A stretch of DNA of 64,000 bases, taken from positions 1,658,938 to 1,722,937 of the forward strand of contig NZ_KE386573.1 in NCBI RefSeq assembly GCF_000427685.1, in the 5' to 3' direction. Position 1 is the first letter of the stretch; the number at the start of each line of letters is the position of its first letter. Positions 34,112 through 42,790 of this stretch are shown piece after piece. The notes below the pieces were generated by a model. That model was not told the DNA's origin. It searched no databases and saw only the letters and a program-made list of their open reading frames with translations. Origin of the DNA: Haloplanus natans DSM 17983 (GTDB lineage Archaea > Halobacteriota > Halobacteria > Halobacteriales > Haloferacaceae). The position numbers were made by a program, and so were the translations under genes.

Positions 34112-34476
34112 CAGCGGTCACCTCCGTCGTCGTCGGTCAGCCGGTTGCGGACCTTCCGACCACCGTCGGCCAGTAGTGCGACCATGTCGCCGTCCTCTTC
34201 GCGACGGGCGAGCATCACCGCGGCCGCGAGCGCAGCCACGAGCACGACGTCGATGATCTCGAACGCGACGAGCATCCCCTCGCCGGGCACCGCACCCATA
34301 TCGAGGTTGAACATCGCGTAGCCGATGCTCGCGGTGATCGGGGCGTCCGGTCCGAACCCCTGTGGGTCGCCGAACGAGGCTCGGAGGACGGCCAACGCGA
34401 TCACGGCGAACAGCGCGACGGCCGCGAGGCCGGGAAGCAGGTGGGAGCCCATTCTGAGCGACGGTTTCGTCGTCAC
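34111..34476 (-). CDS. nuoJ2: NuoJ C-terminal half-like subunit (J2)
   Basis: 121-residue membrane protein covering the C-terminal part of NuoJ: a first helix (LLPGLAAVALFAVIALAVL), a linker with IGYAMFNLDMG, then AFEIIDVVLVAALAAAVML, which corresponds to the last NuoJ helix. It starts with GTG, overlapping the J1 stop (GTGA). Splitting NuoJ in two open frames is known for haloarchaeal complex I; together J1 and J2 cover the usual NuoJ. Confidence 0.88.
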   Translation of the reverse strand: MTTKPSLRMGSHLLPGLAAVALFAVIALAVLRASFGDPQGFGPDAPITASIGYAMFNLDMGAVPGEGMLVAFEIIDVVLVAALAAAVMLARREEDGDMVALLADGGRKVRNRLTDDDGGDR

Positions 34477-34757
34477 GTCTCCCGCACCTCCGTTGTCGAT
34501 GTCGATTCCGCTGCCGAGGTCGGTTTCGTGAGCATCACGGCGAACGTAATGAGGATGAGCACCCCGCCTACGTAGACGAGGATCTGCATGGCGGCGAGAA
34601 ACTCCGCCTGCATCATCACGTAATGTACCGCGACGCTCAACAGGGCGCCGCCGAGGAGGAGTGCGGAGTGCCACACGTCCTCGACCAGGACGACGCCCAG
34701 GCTGCAGCCCAGTGTGATCAGGGCGAACAGCGCGAACGCGATCGTTTCATACACCAT
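34473..34757 (-). CDS. nuoJ1: NuoJ N-terminal half-like subunit (J1)
   Basis: 94-residue protein with three hydrophobic helices matching the N-terminal part of NuoJ: IAFALFALITLGCSLGVVLV, then LLLGGALLSVAVHYVMMQAEFLAAMQILVYVGG, which holds the conserved F-x-A-x-x-Q-I-L-V-Y-x-G signature. A 63-bp gap separates it from nuoI, the largest gap inside the operon, so a secondary promoter there is possible. Confidence 0.9.
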   Translation of the reverse strand: MVYETIAFALFALITLGCSLGVVLVEDVWHSALLLGGALLSVAVHYVMMQAEFLAAMQILVYVGGVLILITFAVMLTKPTSAAESTSTTEVRET

Positions 34758-34820
34758 TGCTTGAATTTGCTTGAGGTAATCCTTTGAACGTTTCGAGACG
34801 GCGCAGCGCCGACTCGGATC

Positions 34821-35282
34821 TTACTGGTAGTCGATCTCCCCGTCGCCTTCGCCGATCCACGCGCTGCGGTCCGGGTTACGGGATTCGAGCGGGTCGATCC
34901 CCTTGTACCACGGGACGTTTTTCAACTGCTCTTTGTTGTAGACGAAGTCGTCTTTGGTGTCCGCCGTGAACTCGAAGTTCTGGGTCAGCAGGATGGCGTC
35001 CACCGGACAGACCTCCTCACAGAGCCGACAGTAGATGCACTGGCCGATGTGGAGGTTGTACTGTTCGCCGTTGCGCTGGTCGTCCTGCACGATCTGGATC
35101 GTGTCGTTCGGACAGACGTTTTCGCACTGCCGACACCAGATACAGCGCTCCTGGCTGAACTTGTGAACGCCGCGGAACCGCGGACTCACTTCCGGCGCCA
35201 CGTCGGGATACTCGACGGTGAACGTCTTCCCGTCCAGCGCGTGTTTCATCGTCACCGCCATGCCTTTGAGAATTCCAATCAT
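34821..35282 (-). CDS. nuoI: NADH-quinone oxidoreductase-like subunit I (2x[4Fe-4S])
   Basis: 153-residue ferredoxin-like subunit that wires electrons to NuoB. Two CxxCxxCxxxCP motifs are clear: CIWCRQCENVCP and CIYCRLCEEVCP. N-terminal MIGILKGMAVTMKHALD is the usual membrane-associated helix. The start overlaps the nuoH stop by one base. The C-terminal tail is acidic, as expected in a halophile. Confidence 0.96.
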   Translation of the reverse strand: MIGILKGMAVTMKHALDGKTFTVEYPDVAPEVSPRFRGVHKFSQERCIWCRQCENVCPNDTIQIVQDDQRNGEQYNLHIGQCIYCRLCEEVCPVDAILLTQNFEFTADTKDDFVYNKEQLKNVPWYKGIDPLESRNPDRSAWIGEGDGEIDYQ

Positions 35283-36406
35283 TACGCGATCACTCCCACG
35301 ATGACTGCCGTGAGCACCAGGTTCGCGAAGGAGAGCACGAGCATCCCCTTCCAACCGATTTCGATCAACTGGTCGATACGCACGCGCGGGACCGCGGAGC
35401 GGGCCCACTGCGTGAACAAGAAGAACGCCCACATCTTGATGACCATCCAGACGAATCCGGGCAGCACGGGACCGGCCGGACCGCCAAGGAAGAGGACGGC
35501 CATCAGCGCGCCGCCGAGGAAGATGTGGATGAACTCCCCGAGATAGAAGAGGACGAAGTAGACACTCGAGTACTCGGTCTGATAGCCGGCGACGATTTCG
35601 GTCGGCGCCTCCGGAATGTCGAAGGGGTTCCGGCCGATCTCGGCCATGTTCGCCGCCAGGAAGAGGACGAACGCGAACGGGTTGACGAACGCGTACCAGC
35701 CCGGAATCGCGATGCCCGCGACCGTGACGAGCGTCTCCGTCTGGGCGGCGACGATTTCGCTGGTCCGGAAGGTGCCGGCGAAGATGATCACCGACGCCGC
35801 CGTGACGACGAGCGGAATCTCGTAGGCCAGGTTCTGCGCGATGGAGCGCAGCGAGCCCAAAAGCGAGTACTTGTTGTTCGAGGCGTAGCCGGCCATCACG
35901 AGGCCGAGCGACGCGATCGAGGCCGCCGCGAACGCGAAGACGATGCCCGTCTCGGGGTCGGCCAACTGGAGACCGCTCCCCAGCGGGATGACCGCGAACC
36001 CGAGCAGCGCCGAAAAGGGCAGGATGATCGGCGCGAGGTCCCACGCCGGGCGGTCGACGCCGTCCGGAACGATCAGTTCCTTCGAGAGCAGGCGCACCGC
36101 GTCGGCGACGATGATCAGCAGGCCGAACGGACCGATCCGGTTGACCGCGATACGGTCGGTGAACGCGGCCGTGATCTTCCGTTTGGCCCACGGGCCGGCG
36201 AGCGCCGTCATGCCGAGCATGATGTTGGCGATGAGGAACGCGCCGATCAGGCCACCCACCACGTCACCGAGGACGCCCGTGAGGCCGAGCGCGCCGGAGA
36301 CGGTCTCCGGGAGCGTCGTGATCGGCCCGCTCGCGGAGGCGTTGGCCGTCGCGTTCGCCGTCCCCGTCGGCGTCGCTGTCCCCGACTGCAGGAGCACCGA
36401 ATCCAT
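35282..36406 (-). CDS. nuoH: NADH-quinone oxidoreductase-like subunit H
   Basis: 374-residue membrane subunit that joins the hydrophilic and membrane arms and helps form the quinone site. Conserved pieces: RIAVNRIGPFGLLIIVADAVRLLSKE (loop 1), EIGRNPFDIPEAPTEIVAGYQTEYSS (Glu-rich loop), and RSAVPRVRIDQLIEIGWK. The N-terminus has an extra Thr/Ala-rich segment. It overlaps nuoCD by one base upstream and nuoI by one base downstream. Confidence 0.96.
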   Translation of the reverse strand: MDSVLLQSGTATPTGTANATANASASGPITTLPETVSGALGLTGVLGDVVGGLIGAFLIANIMLGMTALAGPWAKRKITAAFTDRIAVNRIGPFGLLIIVADAVRLLSKELIVPDGVDRPAWDLAPIILPFSALLGFAVIPLGSGLQLADPETGIVFAFAAASIASLGLVMAGYASNNKYSLLGSLRSIAQNLAYEIPLVVTAASVIIFAGTFRTSEIVAAQTETLVTVAGIAIPGWYAFVNPFAFVLFLAANMAEIGRNPFDIPEAPTEIVAGYQTEYSSVYFVLFYLGEFIHIFLGGALMAVLFLGGPAGPVLPGFVWMVIKMWAFFLFTQWARSAVPRVRIDQLIEIGWKGMLVLSFANLVLTAVIVGVIA

Positions 36407-38064
36407 CAGCGATCCACCTCACCGAGGACGATGTCGAGGCTGCCGAGCGAGGCGATCAGGTCCGGAATATACTCGCCGTTCGACATCTCCGGCAGCGTCT
36501 GGAGGTTCGAGAAACACGGGCTCCGGATCTTGAACCGGGCCGGCTTCTCGGTACCGTCCGCGCGCACGTAGATGCCGAGTTCGCCTTTCGCGCCCTCGAC
36601 GGCGCGGTAAATCTCCGTGTCGTCGTCCGGCCGGATGGTCCGGGGGACGTTGCTCTGGATCGTCCGCTCGTCTTCCGGCCAGTCCTCCAGCAGGTCGACA
36701 CACTGCTCGATGATCTTGGCCGACTCCTCCACCTCGCGCAGGCGGACGAGCAGGCGGCTGTAGTTGTCGCAGCCGTCCTCGACGGGAACGTCCCAGTCGA
36801 GTTCGTCGTAGTAGCCGTACGGGTCGTCGCGGCGGAGGTCGTAGTCGATGCCCGACCCGCGTGCGACGGGGCCGGTCGCGCCGTAGCTTTTCGCCACCTC
36901 CGGCGGCAGGACGCCCGTATCGACGGTGCGAACCTGCAGAATCTCGTTCGCGGAGATGAGGTCGTGGTACTCCTCTAAGGCCTCCGGAAGGTCGTCGAGG
37001 AAATCACGGATCAGTTCGAAGAAGTCCTCGCGGGGTTCGGGCAGATCCCAGACCACCCCACCGAGGCGGAAGTAGTTGAACATCAGCCGCTGGCCCGTCA
37101 TCTCTTCGAGGATGTTCTGGACCTTCTCGCGGTCCCGGACGGCGTACATGAAGATGGCAGTGAAGTCGCCGTAAACGTCGAGCGCGAAGGTGCCGACCGC
37201 GAGCATGTGGGCCGCGATCCGACAGAGTTCGGCGCCCATCGTCCGGATGACCTGTGCGTACTCCGGTACGTCGATGTCCGCGAGGTCCTCCGCGACGCGG
37301 GCGTACGCCCACTCGTTGAGCAGGCCAGCCGAGATGTAGTCCCAGCGGTCCGGGTAGGGCATGATCTGGTAGCGATACGTCCCTTGCTGGCAGATCTGCT
37401 CCTCACAGCGGTGGAGGTAGCCGATGTCCGACTCCACGTCGACGACCTGTTCGCCGTCGAGCACCGTCTTGAGGTGGAGGACGCCGTGGGTCGCCGGGTG
37501 GTGCGGGCCGATGTTGAGGAACATCGTATCGCCCGCGTCGCTCTGGTGGTCCTCCTGGAGCGGGTTGGCGTGTTCGCGTAGCGGGACGATCTGCGGGCGA
37601 TCCTGGTCGTAGTCGCGGCCGAGCGGGTGGCCCTGCCAGGTCTCGGGGAGGAGGATGCGACGCAGGTCGGGGTGGTCCTCGTACTGGACACCAACGAGGT
37701 CGTACGCCTCGCGTTCGTGCCAGTCGGCGGTCCGGTAGACCGGTTCGGCCGACTCGCTCACCGGGTCGTCGGTGGGCGTCGGCACCACGACGCTCACCTC
37801 GTCGGTCGGGTCGTCGTACTTCTTGAGGTGGTAGATGGATTCGTACCGGTCCTCGTACTCCTGTGCGGTGACACAGGAGAGGTGGTCGTAGCCGGCCTCG
37901 TCGCGCAGGCGGAAGAGGGTGTCCTGCACCTCGTCCGGTCGGACGACGAAGCCCGGCGCGTTGAGGTGGTCGTCGCGGTCGATGACCAGATCGCCGAGTA
38001 GGGCGTCGATCTCCTCGGCCGTCGTCTGTTCGACCGTCTCCGGGGTGGATTCTTCGAGACTCAT
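36406..38064 (-). CDS. nuoCD: NADH-quinone oxidoreductase-like subunits C and D, fused
   Basis: 552 residues. The N-terminal 170 form NuoC (DEAGYDHLSCVTAQEYED, WHEREAYDLVGVQYEDHPDLRRIL), and the rest is NuoD (NIGPHHPATHGVLHL, IGYLHRCEEQI, RWDYISAG), which holds the quinone-binding cavity with NuoB. The end has the typical RSPCFSNLQTLPEMSNGEYIPDL and GSLDIVLGEVDR. I start at MSLEEST because the gene then overlaps nuoB by 4 bp; the longer frame upstream runs through nuoB out of frame. Confidence 0.95.
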   Translation of the reverse strand: MSLEESTPETVEQTTAEEIDALLGDLVIDRDDHLNAPGFVVRPDEVQDTLFRLRDEAGYDHLSCVTAQEYEDRYESIYHLKKYDDPTDEVSVVVPTPTDDPVSESAEPVYRTADWHEREAYDLVGVQYEDHPDLRRILLPETWQGHPLGRDYDQDRPQIVPLREHANPLQEDHQSDAGDTMFLNIGPHHPATHGVLHLKTVLDGEQVVDVESDIGYLHRCEEQICQQGTYRYQIMPYPDRWDYISAGLLNEWAYARVAEDLADIDVPEYAQVIRTMGAELCRIAAHMLAVGTFALDVYGDFTAIFMYAVRDREKVQNILEEMTGQRLMFNYFRLGGVVWDLPEPREDFFELIRDFLDDLPEALEEYHDLISANEILQVRTVDTGVLPPEVAKSYGATGPVARGSGIDYDLRRDDPYGYYDELDWDVPVEDGCDNYSRLLVRLREVEESAKIIEQCVDLLEDWPEDERTIQSNVPRTIRPDDDTEIYRAVEGAKGELGIYVRADGTEKPARFKIRSPCFSNLQTLPEMSNGEYIPDLIASLGSLDIVLGEVDR

Positions 38065-38768
38065 GGCGAGTCGGCCCAGTTGTACCGCATGACGAGGTCG
38101 TCCTCGTCGATCTGTTCGGCGAGTTTGTCGACCACTTCGTCGCGGTCGAGGTCGCTGAACTGTTCGAGTTCGTAGGGCTTGACCGTCACCGGCGAACTCT
38201 CGCCGTTGGCGATGCGCTCTTGCAGTTTGGCGACGCCGTACACCAACGCCTCGGGGCGGGGCGGACAGCCGGGGACGTGGATGTCCACCGGAATGACCTC
38301 CTCGGCGCCCTTGATGACGTTGTACCCCTCCTGGAACGGCCCGCCGGAGATGGTACACGACCCCATGCCGACGACGAACTTGGGTTCGGGCATCTGGTCG
38401 TAGACGCGTTTCATCCGCGGGGCGAACTTCGAGACGATGGTCCCCGGGACGATTATCACGTCGGCCTGTCGCGGCGACGCGCGCGGCACGCCGGCCCCGA
38501 ACCGGTCGAGGTCGTGCTTTACCGCGTACGTGTGCATCATCTCGATACTACAGCAGGCGATACCGAACTGTAGCATGAACATCGAGGAGCCACGCACCCA
38601 CTCCATGAACCGATCGAACTTCGTGAGGATGAACGGCGAGGAGCCGAAGGCCTCGCGAAGTTTGGAGTTGAACCGGTTGTCGGTGCCGGACGCCCCGATA
38701 CGGGCGTCGCGGGTCTCGCTGCCTACCTTTGTCGTGTCGGTGACGAATCGTTCCTGTTCACTACTCAT
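38061..38768 (-). CDS. nuoB: NADH-quinone oxidoreductase-like subunit B (N2 cluster)
   Basis: 235-residue subunit holding the terminal N2 [4Fe-4S] cluster next to the quinone. The ligands are visible: FGIACCSIEMM (CC pair), VGMGSCTISGGPF and VPGCPPRPEALVYG. It overlaps nuoA by 4 bp and nuoCD by 4 bp. The N-terminal 30 residues are a variable charged extension. Confidence 0.97.
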   Translation of the reverse strand: MSSEQERFVTDTTKVGSETRDARIGASGTDNRFNSKLREAFGSSPFILTKFDRFMEWVRGSSMFMLQFGIACCSIEMMHTYAVKHDLDRFGAGVPRASPRQADVIIVPGTIVSKFAPRMKRVYDQMPEPKFVVGMGSCTISGGPFQEGYNVIKGAEEVIPVDIHVPGCPPRPEALVYGVAKLQERIANGESSPVTVKPYELEQFSDLDRDEVVDKLAEQIDEDDLVMRYNWADSP

Positions 38769-39178
38769 GATTGACGCTCCGTTTTACGGCGGTTCGCGCG
38801 CGGGCTCTTGACCCACTCGACCGCGCCGTTCCGCCAGGCCCAGACGAGACCGACGACGAGGACCCCGATGAACACCAGCATCGGCACGAGCGTCTGGAGG
38901 AGGGTCGCCCCGCCTTCCAGCGCCGACCGATAGATCAACGTCCACGGGAAGATCAGGACGGTCTCCACGTCGAAGATGACGAACAACAGCGCGACCATGT
39001 AGTACTGGATGTTGAACTGGACGTGCGCCGTCCCCGTCGGGACCTCACCACTCTCGTAGATGACGGTCTTTCCCTGTTCGGTGATCGTCGGCCGGAGGAG
39101 CGCGGACACCACCATCATCCCGATGGGGATGCCGACGCCGACCAGGCCGAGTGCACCGATTGCTATCCACTGATTCAT
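38765..39178 (-). CDS. nuoA: NADH-quinone oxidoreductase-like subunit A
   Basis: 137-residue, three-helix membrane subunit and first gene of the operon. Seen: LVGVGIPIGMMVVSALLRP (helix 1), then YESGEVPTGTAHVQFNIQYYMVALLFVIFDVETVLIFPWTL-like signature with the conserved Glu and Asp residues, and a final helix. Its promoter should lie in 39179-39300. I see no strong TATA box there. Confidence 0.95.
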   Translation of the reverse strand: MNQWIAIGALGLVGVGIPIGMMVVSALLRPTITEQGKTVIYESGEVPTGTAHVQFNIQYYMVALLFVIFDVETVLIFPWTLIYRSALEGGATLLQTLVPMLVFIGVLVVGLVWAWRNGAVEWVKSPRANRRKTERQS

Positions 39179-39309
39179 ACCTTGATTCCTGTCATCCTGC
39201 GGGTTAGGGGTGCTCCCCCATAAGCGTTGATTTATGCCATTCCACGACGTGAGCCGATTTCGCGCACGTCTACGGGCGGCTCACGGCCTGTCGCGCCGGC
39301 AGTGTGGCC

Positions 39310-39924
39310 CTACTCCCCCCGCTCCCGGAACCCGTCGATGCCCCGGTCGTGCAGCGCCCGAGAGACGTCCGCGACGCCCGCCCGCAACTCGTCGTGTTCG
39401 GTCTCCAGTCTGGTCACGAGTTCGTCGTGCTCCCGGCCGAGGATCTGGACCGCCGACAGCGCCGCGTTGTACGATTTGCCCGCGTCGACGGCGACGATGG
39501 GCGCGCCCGTCGGCATCCCGATCACCGAATCCACCGACTTCTCCTGGACCGGCACCCCGATCACCGGGAGCGGATAGGCGATGGAGGCAATCATGTTCGG
39601 CAGGTCCGCGGATTTCCCGCCCGCGCCCGCGATGACCACGTCCAGTCCCCGGTCCGTCGCCGTCTCGCCGTAGGCGTACATCAGGTCCGGCGTCCGGTGG
39701 GCCGAGACGACGTAGCTCTCGAAGGAGAAACGCGCCTCTGGCGGATTGTCGTAGTCAGTCTGTTCGGCGAATCCGAGTTCGCGGAGGGCGTCGTACGCCC
39801 CCGCCATCACGTCCAGATCCGAGTCCGACCCCATGATGATCCCCACCTCGGGGGTCGCCTCGGTCTGACGGTCCCTGTCGGCCTGTGCGTGCAGTTCGTC
39901 GATCAGGTCGGTTACGTCGGTCAT
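39310..39924 (-). CDS. purE: N5-carboxyaminoimidazole ribonucleotide mutase
   Basis: 204-residue class I PurE, converting N5-CAIR to CAIR in purine synthesis. Core: IIMGSDSDLDVMAGAYDAL, VVSAHRTPDLMYAY (catalytic His) and VVIAGAGGKSADLPNMIAS. A C-terminal helical extension with ETEHDELRAGVADVSRAL is longer than usual. It overlaps purK by 4 bp, so the two enzymes of the N5-CAIR route are coupled. Confidence 0.96.
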   Translation of the reverse strand: MTDVTDLIDELHAQADRDRQTEATPEVGIIMGSDSDLDVMAGAYDALRELGFAEQTDYDNPPEARFSFESYVVSAHRTPDLMYAYGETATDRGLDVVIAGAGGKSADLPNMIASIAYPLPVIGVPVQEKSVDSVIGMPTGAPIVAVDAGKSYNAALSAVQILGREHDELVTRLETEHDELRAGVADVSRALHDRGIDGFRERGE

Positions 39925-41090
39925 TGGAACCTCAGACTGTCGCGCAGTTCGCGGGTCGATTCGAGGAGGGCGGTCAGATCACCGTCGCCGTCCTCGTCCG
40001 TTGCCGTCACGTGCCCCATCTTCCGCAGGGGTCGAACCTCGTCTTTCCCGTACCAGTGGAGGTGGGTCGCCTCGCGTTCGAGGACGGCATCGACGCCGCC
40101 GAGTTCGGCCGTTCGGGGCTCGTCGATGGTGCCAAGGACGTTCGCGCTCACCGTCGGCGCGCGCTGACGGGTCGACCCCAGCGGCCACCCGAGGACTGCG
40201 CGAGCGTGCTGTTCGAACTGCGAGGTGACCGCCCCCTCGATGCTCCAGTGTCCGGAGTTGTGGGGGCGGGGCGCGATTTCGTTGACCAAAATATCCCCTT
40301 CGGGGGTCTCGAACAGTTCGATACCGAAGACGCCGCGTCCGTCGAGGGCGTCGAGGACGTCGCGGGCGACGGACTGGGCGCGCTCTTTCACGCCGTCGCT
40401 CGTCCGCGCCGGAACGACCGTCTCCCGCAGAATCTCTTCTTCGTGGACGTTCTCACCGACGGGGAACGTCCGAACCTCGCCGTCGCCCTGGACGCCGATG
40501 ACGGAGACTTCACGCTCGAAGTCCACGAACGTCTCGGCGAGGGCGCTCGGCTCTTCGGCCGTGCCGACGGCCTCCTCCAGGGCCGCCTCGGCCTCGTCGG
40601 GCGAGTGGACGGGGAGGTTTCCCCGGCCGTCGTAGCCGCCCTCGCGCGCTTTGAGCATGACGCCGCCGAACTCGGAGACGGCGGCTTCGAGGTCGGCAAC
40701 CGAGTCGACACGGCGGTACGCGGGCACCGGAACCCCCGCCTCGGCGAGCATCTCCTTTTCCAGCCACTTGTCCTGGATCGTCCGCAGCGTCTCGGGGGTC
40801 GGATGGACCGGCACGTCCGACTCGGCGCCCGCGGCCGCCAGATGGTCGGGGTCCGCGAGTTCGATCTCGTAGGTCAGCGCATCGGTGCGATCGGCCAGCC
40901 GACCGATCGCCTCGGGGTCGTCGAAGTCGCCGACGATCTGGTCGCGGGCGACGGGCGCGGCCGGACAGTCCGGCGTCGGATCGAGGACGATGGTCTCGAC
41001 GCCGAGCGGGGCGGCCGCCTCGGCGAGCATCCGGCCGAGTTGGCCACCGCCGACGACGCCGAGCGTCGGTCCGGGAACGGTTGTCGTCAT
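39921..41090 (-). CDS. purK: N5-carboxyaminoimidazole ribonucleotide synthase
   Basis: 389-residue ATP-grasp enzyme making N5-CAIR from AIR, bicarbonate and ATP. N-terminal GVVGGGQLGRMLAEAAAPLG, central KAREGGYDGRGN (ATP loop), DGRGVFGIELFETPEGDILVNEIAPRPHNSGH (metal site) and QFEQHARAVLGWPLG. Upstream gene of the purK-purE pair; it is 56 bp from the stop of the histidine kinase, so it may be co-transcribed with it. Confidence 0.96.
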   Translation of the reverse strand: MTTTVPGPTLGVVGGGQLGRMLAEAAAPLGVETIVLDPTPDCPAAPVARDQIVGDFDDPEAIGRLADRTDALTYEIELADPDHLAAAGAESDVPVHPTPETLRTIQDKWLEKEMLAEAGVPVPAYRRVDSVADLEAAVSEFGGVMLKAREGGYDGRGNLPVHSPDEAEAALEEAVGTAEEPSALAETFVDFEREVSVIGVQGDGEVRTFPVGENVHEEEILRETVVPARTSDGVKERAQSVARDVLDALDGRGVFGIELFETPEGDILVNEIAPRPHNSGHWSIEGAVTSQFEQHARAVLGWPLGSTRQRAPTVSANVLGTIDEPRTAELGGVDAVLEREATHLHWYGKDEVRPLRKMGHVTATDEDGDGDLTALLESTRELRDSLRFQ

Positions 41091-41146
41091 GGCTGGTCGT
41101 GGTGCCGAGCCGCGCTTAAACGTTGTTACAGCGACCGCGACTGCGG

Positions 41147-42574
41147 CTACCCGTCGACGAACTCGACGCCCTCAATCTCGAACCGGGCGCCGCCGGTGGC
41201 AGCCGCGTCGACGCTGACGGTCCAGTCGTGGGCCTCGACTATCTCCGCGACGATCGACAGCCCGAATCCGGTCCCGCGATTGAGCGTCGTGTAGCCGCTG
41301 TCGAACACCCGTTCCCGTCGAGATTCGGGGATGCCGACCCCGTCGTCCTCGATGTACAACACGTTCCGGTCGGGGACGACGCCCGCGCTCACTGTCACCG
41401 GACGGTCGTTGTGTTCGACCGCGTTCCGGAGGACGTTCTCCACGGCCTCTTTCAACCGGCTCGAATCACATCTGATTCGCGCCGAGTCGTCGATTTCGAG
41501 CGTCAACTGCTCCGTCCTGACGCTGTTTCGCCCCGCCCGCACGACATCGGCGACGGCGACCGTCGTATACTCGCCAACGGCGTTGCCCGTCCGCGCCAGT
41601 GCGAGCAGATCCGACAGCATGGCCTCCATCTGGTCGAGGGCCTCCGCAGACGTCTTCAGATGGCTGCTCGTGCACTCTCGCCTGGCGACCGCGAGATGGC
41701 CGTCGGCGACGTTCAGGGGGTTGCGAAGGTCGTGTGCGATCGTCGAGGTGAACTGATCGAGCTGTTCGTTCCGGTTCGCGAGGTCCTGCTCGCGGGTTTT
41801 ACGCTGTGTGATATCGCGCGTGAACCCGGTCACCCGCTCGACCGACCCGTCCGTGCCGATCACGGGCTTGCAGTGAGATTCGACCCACAGTCGAACCGAG
41901 GATGGATGCTCGACGCGGAACTCGATCCGCTGGCTCGTCCCTTCGGACGCCCGCTTCATGGCCAGTCGGACCCGGTCGTGGTCGTCTTCGTGAACCCGGT
42001 CGAGAAACGTCGACGGATCGGCCCGGAGCGCATCGATCGACTCGCCGAAGAGATCCTCGTACGCCGAGTTGACGAAGAGTAGCTCCGACCAGTCTTGGGA
42101 GAACATCCAGAGCACGTCGTTCGAGAGTTCGGCCAGTTTGTGAAGTCGCTCGTCCGCCCGCGCCGCGCGCGCTTCCATCCGTCGATGCTCGACGTGCGAG
42201 ATCACTTTTTGCGCGACGAGTGCGTGCTGGTTTCCGATGGTCTGCCGGATGATGTAGTCGGTGACGTTCGCCGAAATCGCCTCGCTCGCGGCCACTTCGG
42301 TTCCAGTCTCGGTGAACAGAACGAACGGAAGCTCCGGCTCCACCTCGCGAACGGCCCGCAGGAACTCGACGCCGGTCATATCCGGCATATGATGATCGCT
42401 CACGATGCAGTCGACGTCGTCGTCCTCGAACGCCACCAGCCCCGTCTGCGCCGAGGCCGCCGTTCGCACGGTCAGCCGCTCGTCCTCCTGTTCGAGCCCC
42501 GTCCGTAACAGCTCCAGCAAGTCGGGGTCGTCGTTCACACACAGGACGGTTATCGGATCATCCACCGCTCGCAT
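41147..42574 (-). CDS. Hybrid sensor: receiver - PAS - histidine kinase
   Basis: 475 residues, no membrane segments. A receiver domain comes first (TVLCVNDDPDLLELLRTGL, phospho-acceptor Asp in IVSDHHMPDMTG). A PAS domain follows (about 150-270, with FVNSAYEDLFG and VTGFTRDITQRK), then HisKA with H in FTSTIAHDLRNPLN and the HATPase part with NAVEHN, DDGVGIPESRRERVF and GTGFGLSIVAE. The usual receiver Lys after the last strand is not evident: the segment reads DYIIRQTIG where related proteins have a Lys. A cytoplasmic sensor of haloarchaeal type; the signal is unknown. Confidence 0.9.
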   Translation of the reverse strand: MRAVDDPITVLCVNDDPDLLELLRTGLEQEDERLTVRTAASAQTGLVAFEDDDVDCIVSDHHMPDMTGVEFLRAVREVEPELPFVLFTETGTEVAASEAISANVTDYIIRQTIGNQHALVAQKVISHVEHRRMEARAARADERLHKLAELSNDVLWMFSQDWSELLFVNSAYEDLFGESIDALRADPSTFLDRVHEDDHDRVRLAMKRASEGTSQRIEFRVEHPSSVRLWVESHCKPVIGTDGSVERVTGFTRDITQRKTREQDLANRNEQLDQFTSTIAHDLRNPLNVADGHLAVARRECTSSHLKTSAEALDQMEAMLSDLLALARTGNAVGEYTTVAVADVVRAGRNSVRTEQLTLEIDDSARIRCDSSRLKEAVENVLRNAVEHNDRPVTVSAGVVPDRNVLYIEDDGVGIPESRRERVFDSGYTTLNRGTGFGLSIVAEIVEAHDWTVSVDAAATGGARFEIEGVEFVDG

Positions 42575-42790
42575 CTTACCATCGATCGATCCGCCGACGT
42601 GTTAGTGATTCCCCACCGACTATCAGGGTCGATAACCGACGGGCTGCCCGCGCGCGGGTCGTCCGTACGACTAGTCGTACCGGAGGCGCCACGGAACTCG
42701 CTTCGCTCGCCCCGTGAGCGTTAGACACTCCCTTCAGTCGTGTCTAAAGTCGTGCAGGACTCACTTCGTTCGACCTGCTGGCTTCCGGCA
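42575..42790. other. Intergenic stretch with several stem-loops after purNH
   Basis: 216 bp between the purNH stop and the kinase start. Palindromes: GTACGACTAGTCGTAC (42665-42680, perfect 16 bp), TTAGACAC/GTGTCTAA (42721-42728, 42740-42747), GCAGG/CCTGC (42754-42758, 42774-42778) and, across the purNH stop, GCTTCCGGCAC/GTGCCGGAAGC (42781-42791, 42797-42807). The segment near 42670-42690 resembles the end of purNH and may be a partial duplication. A terminator or attenuation role is possible. Confidence 0.55.
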
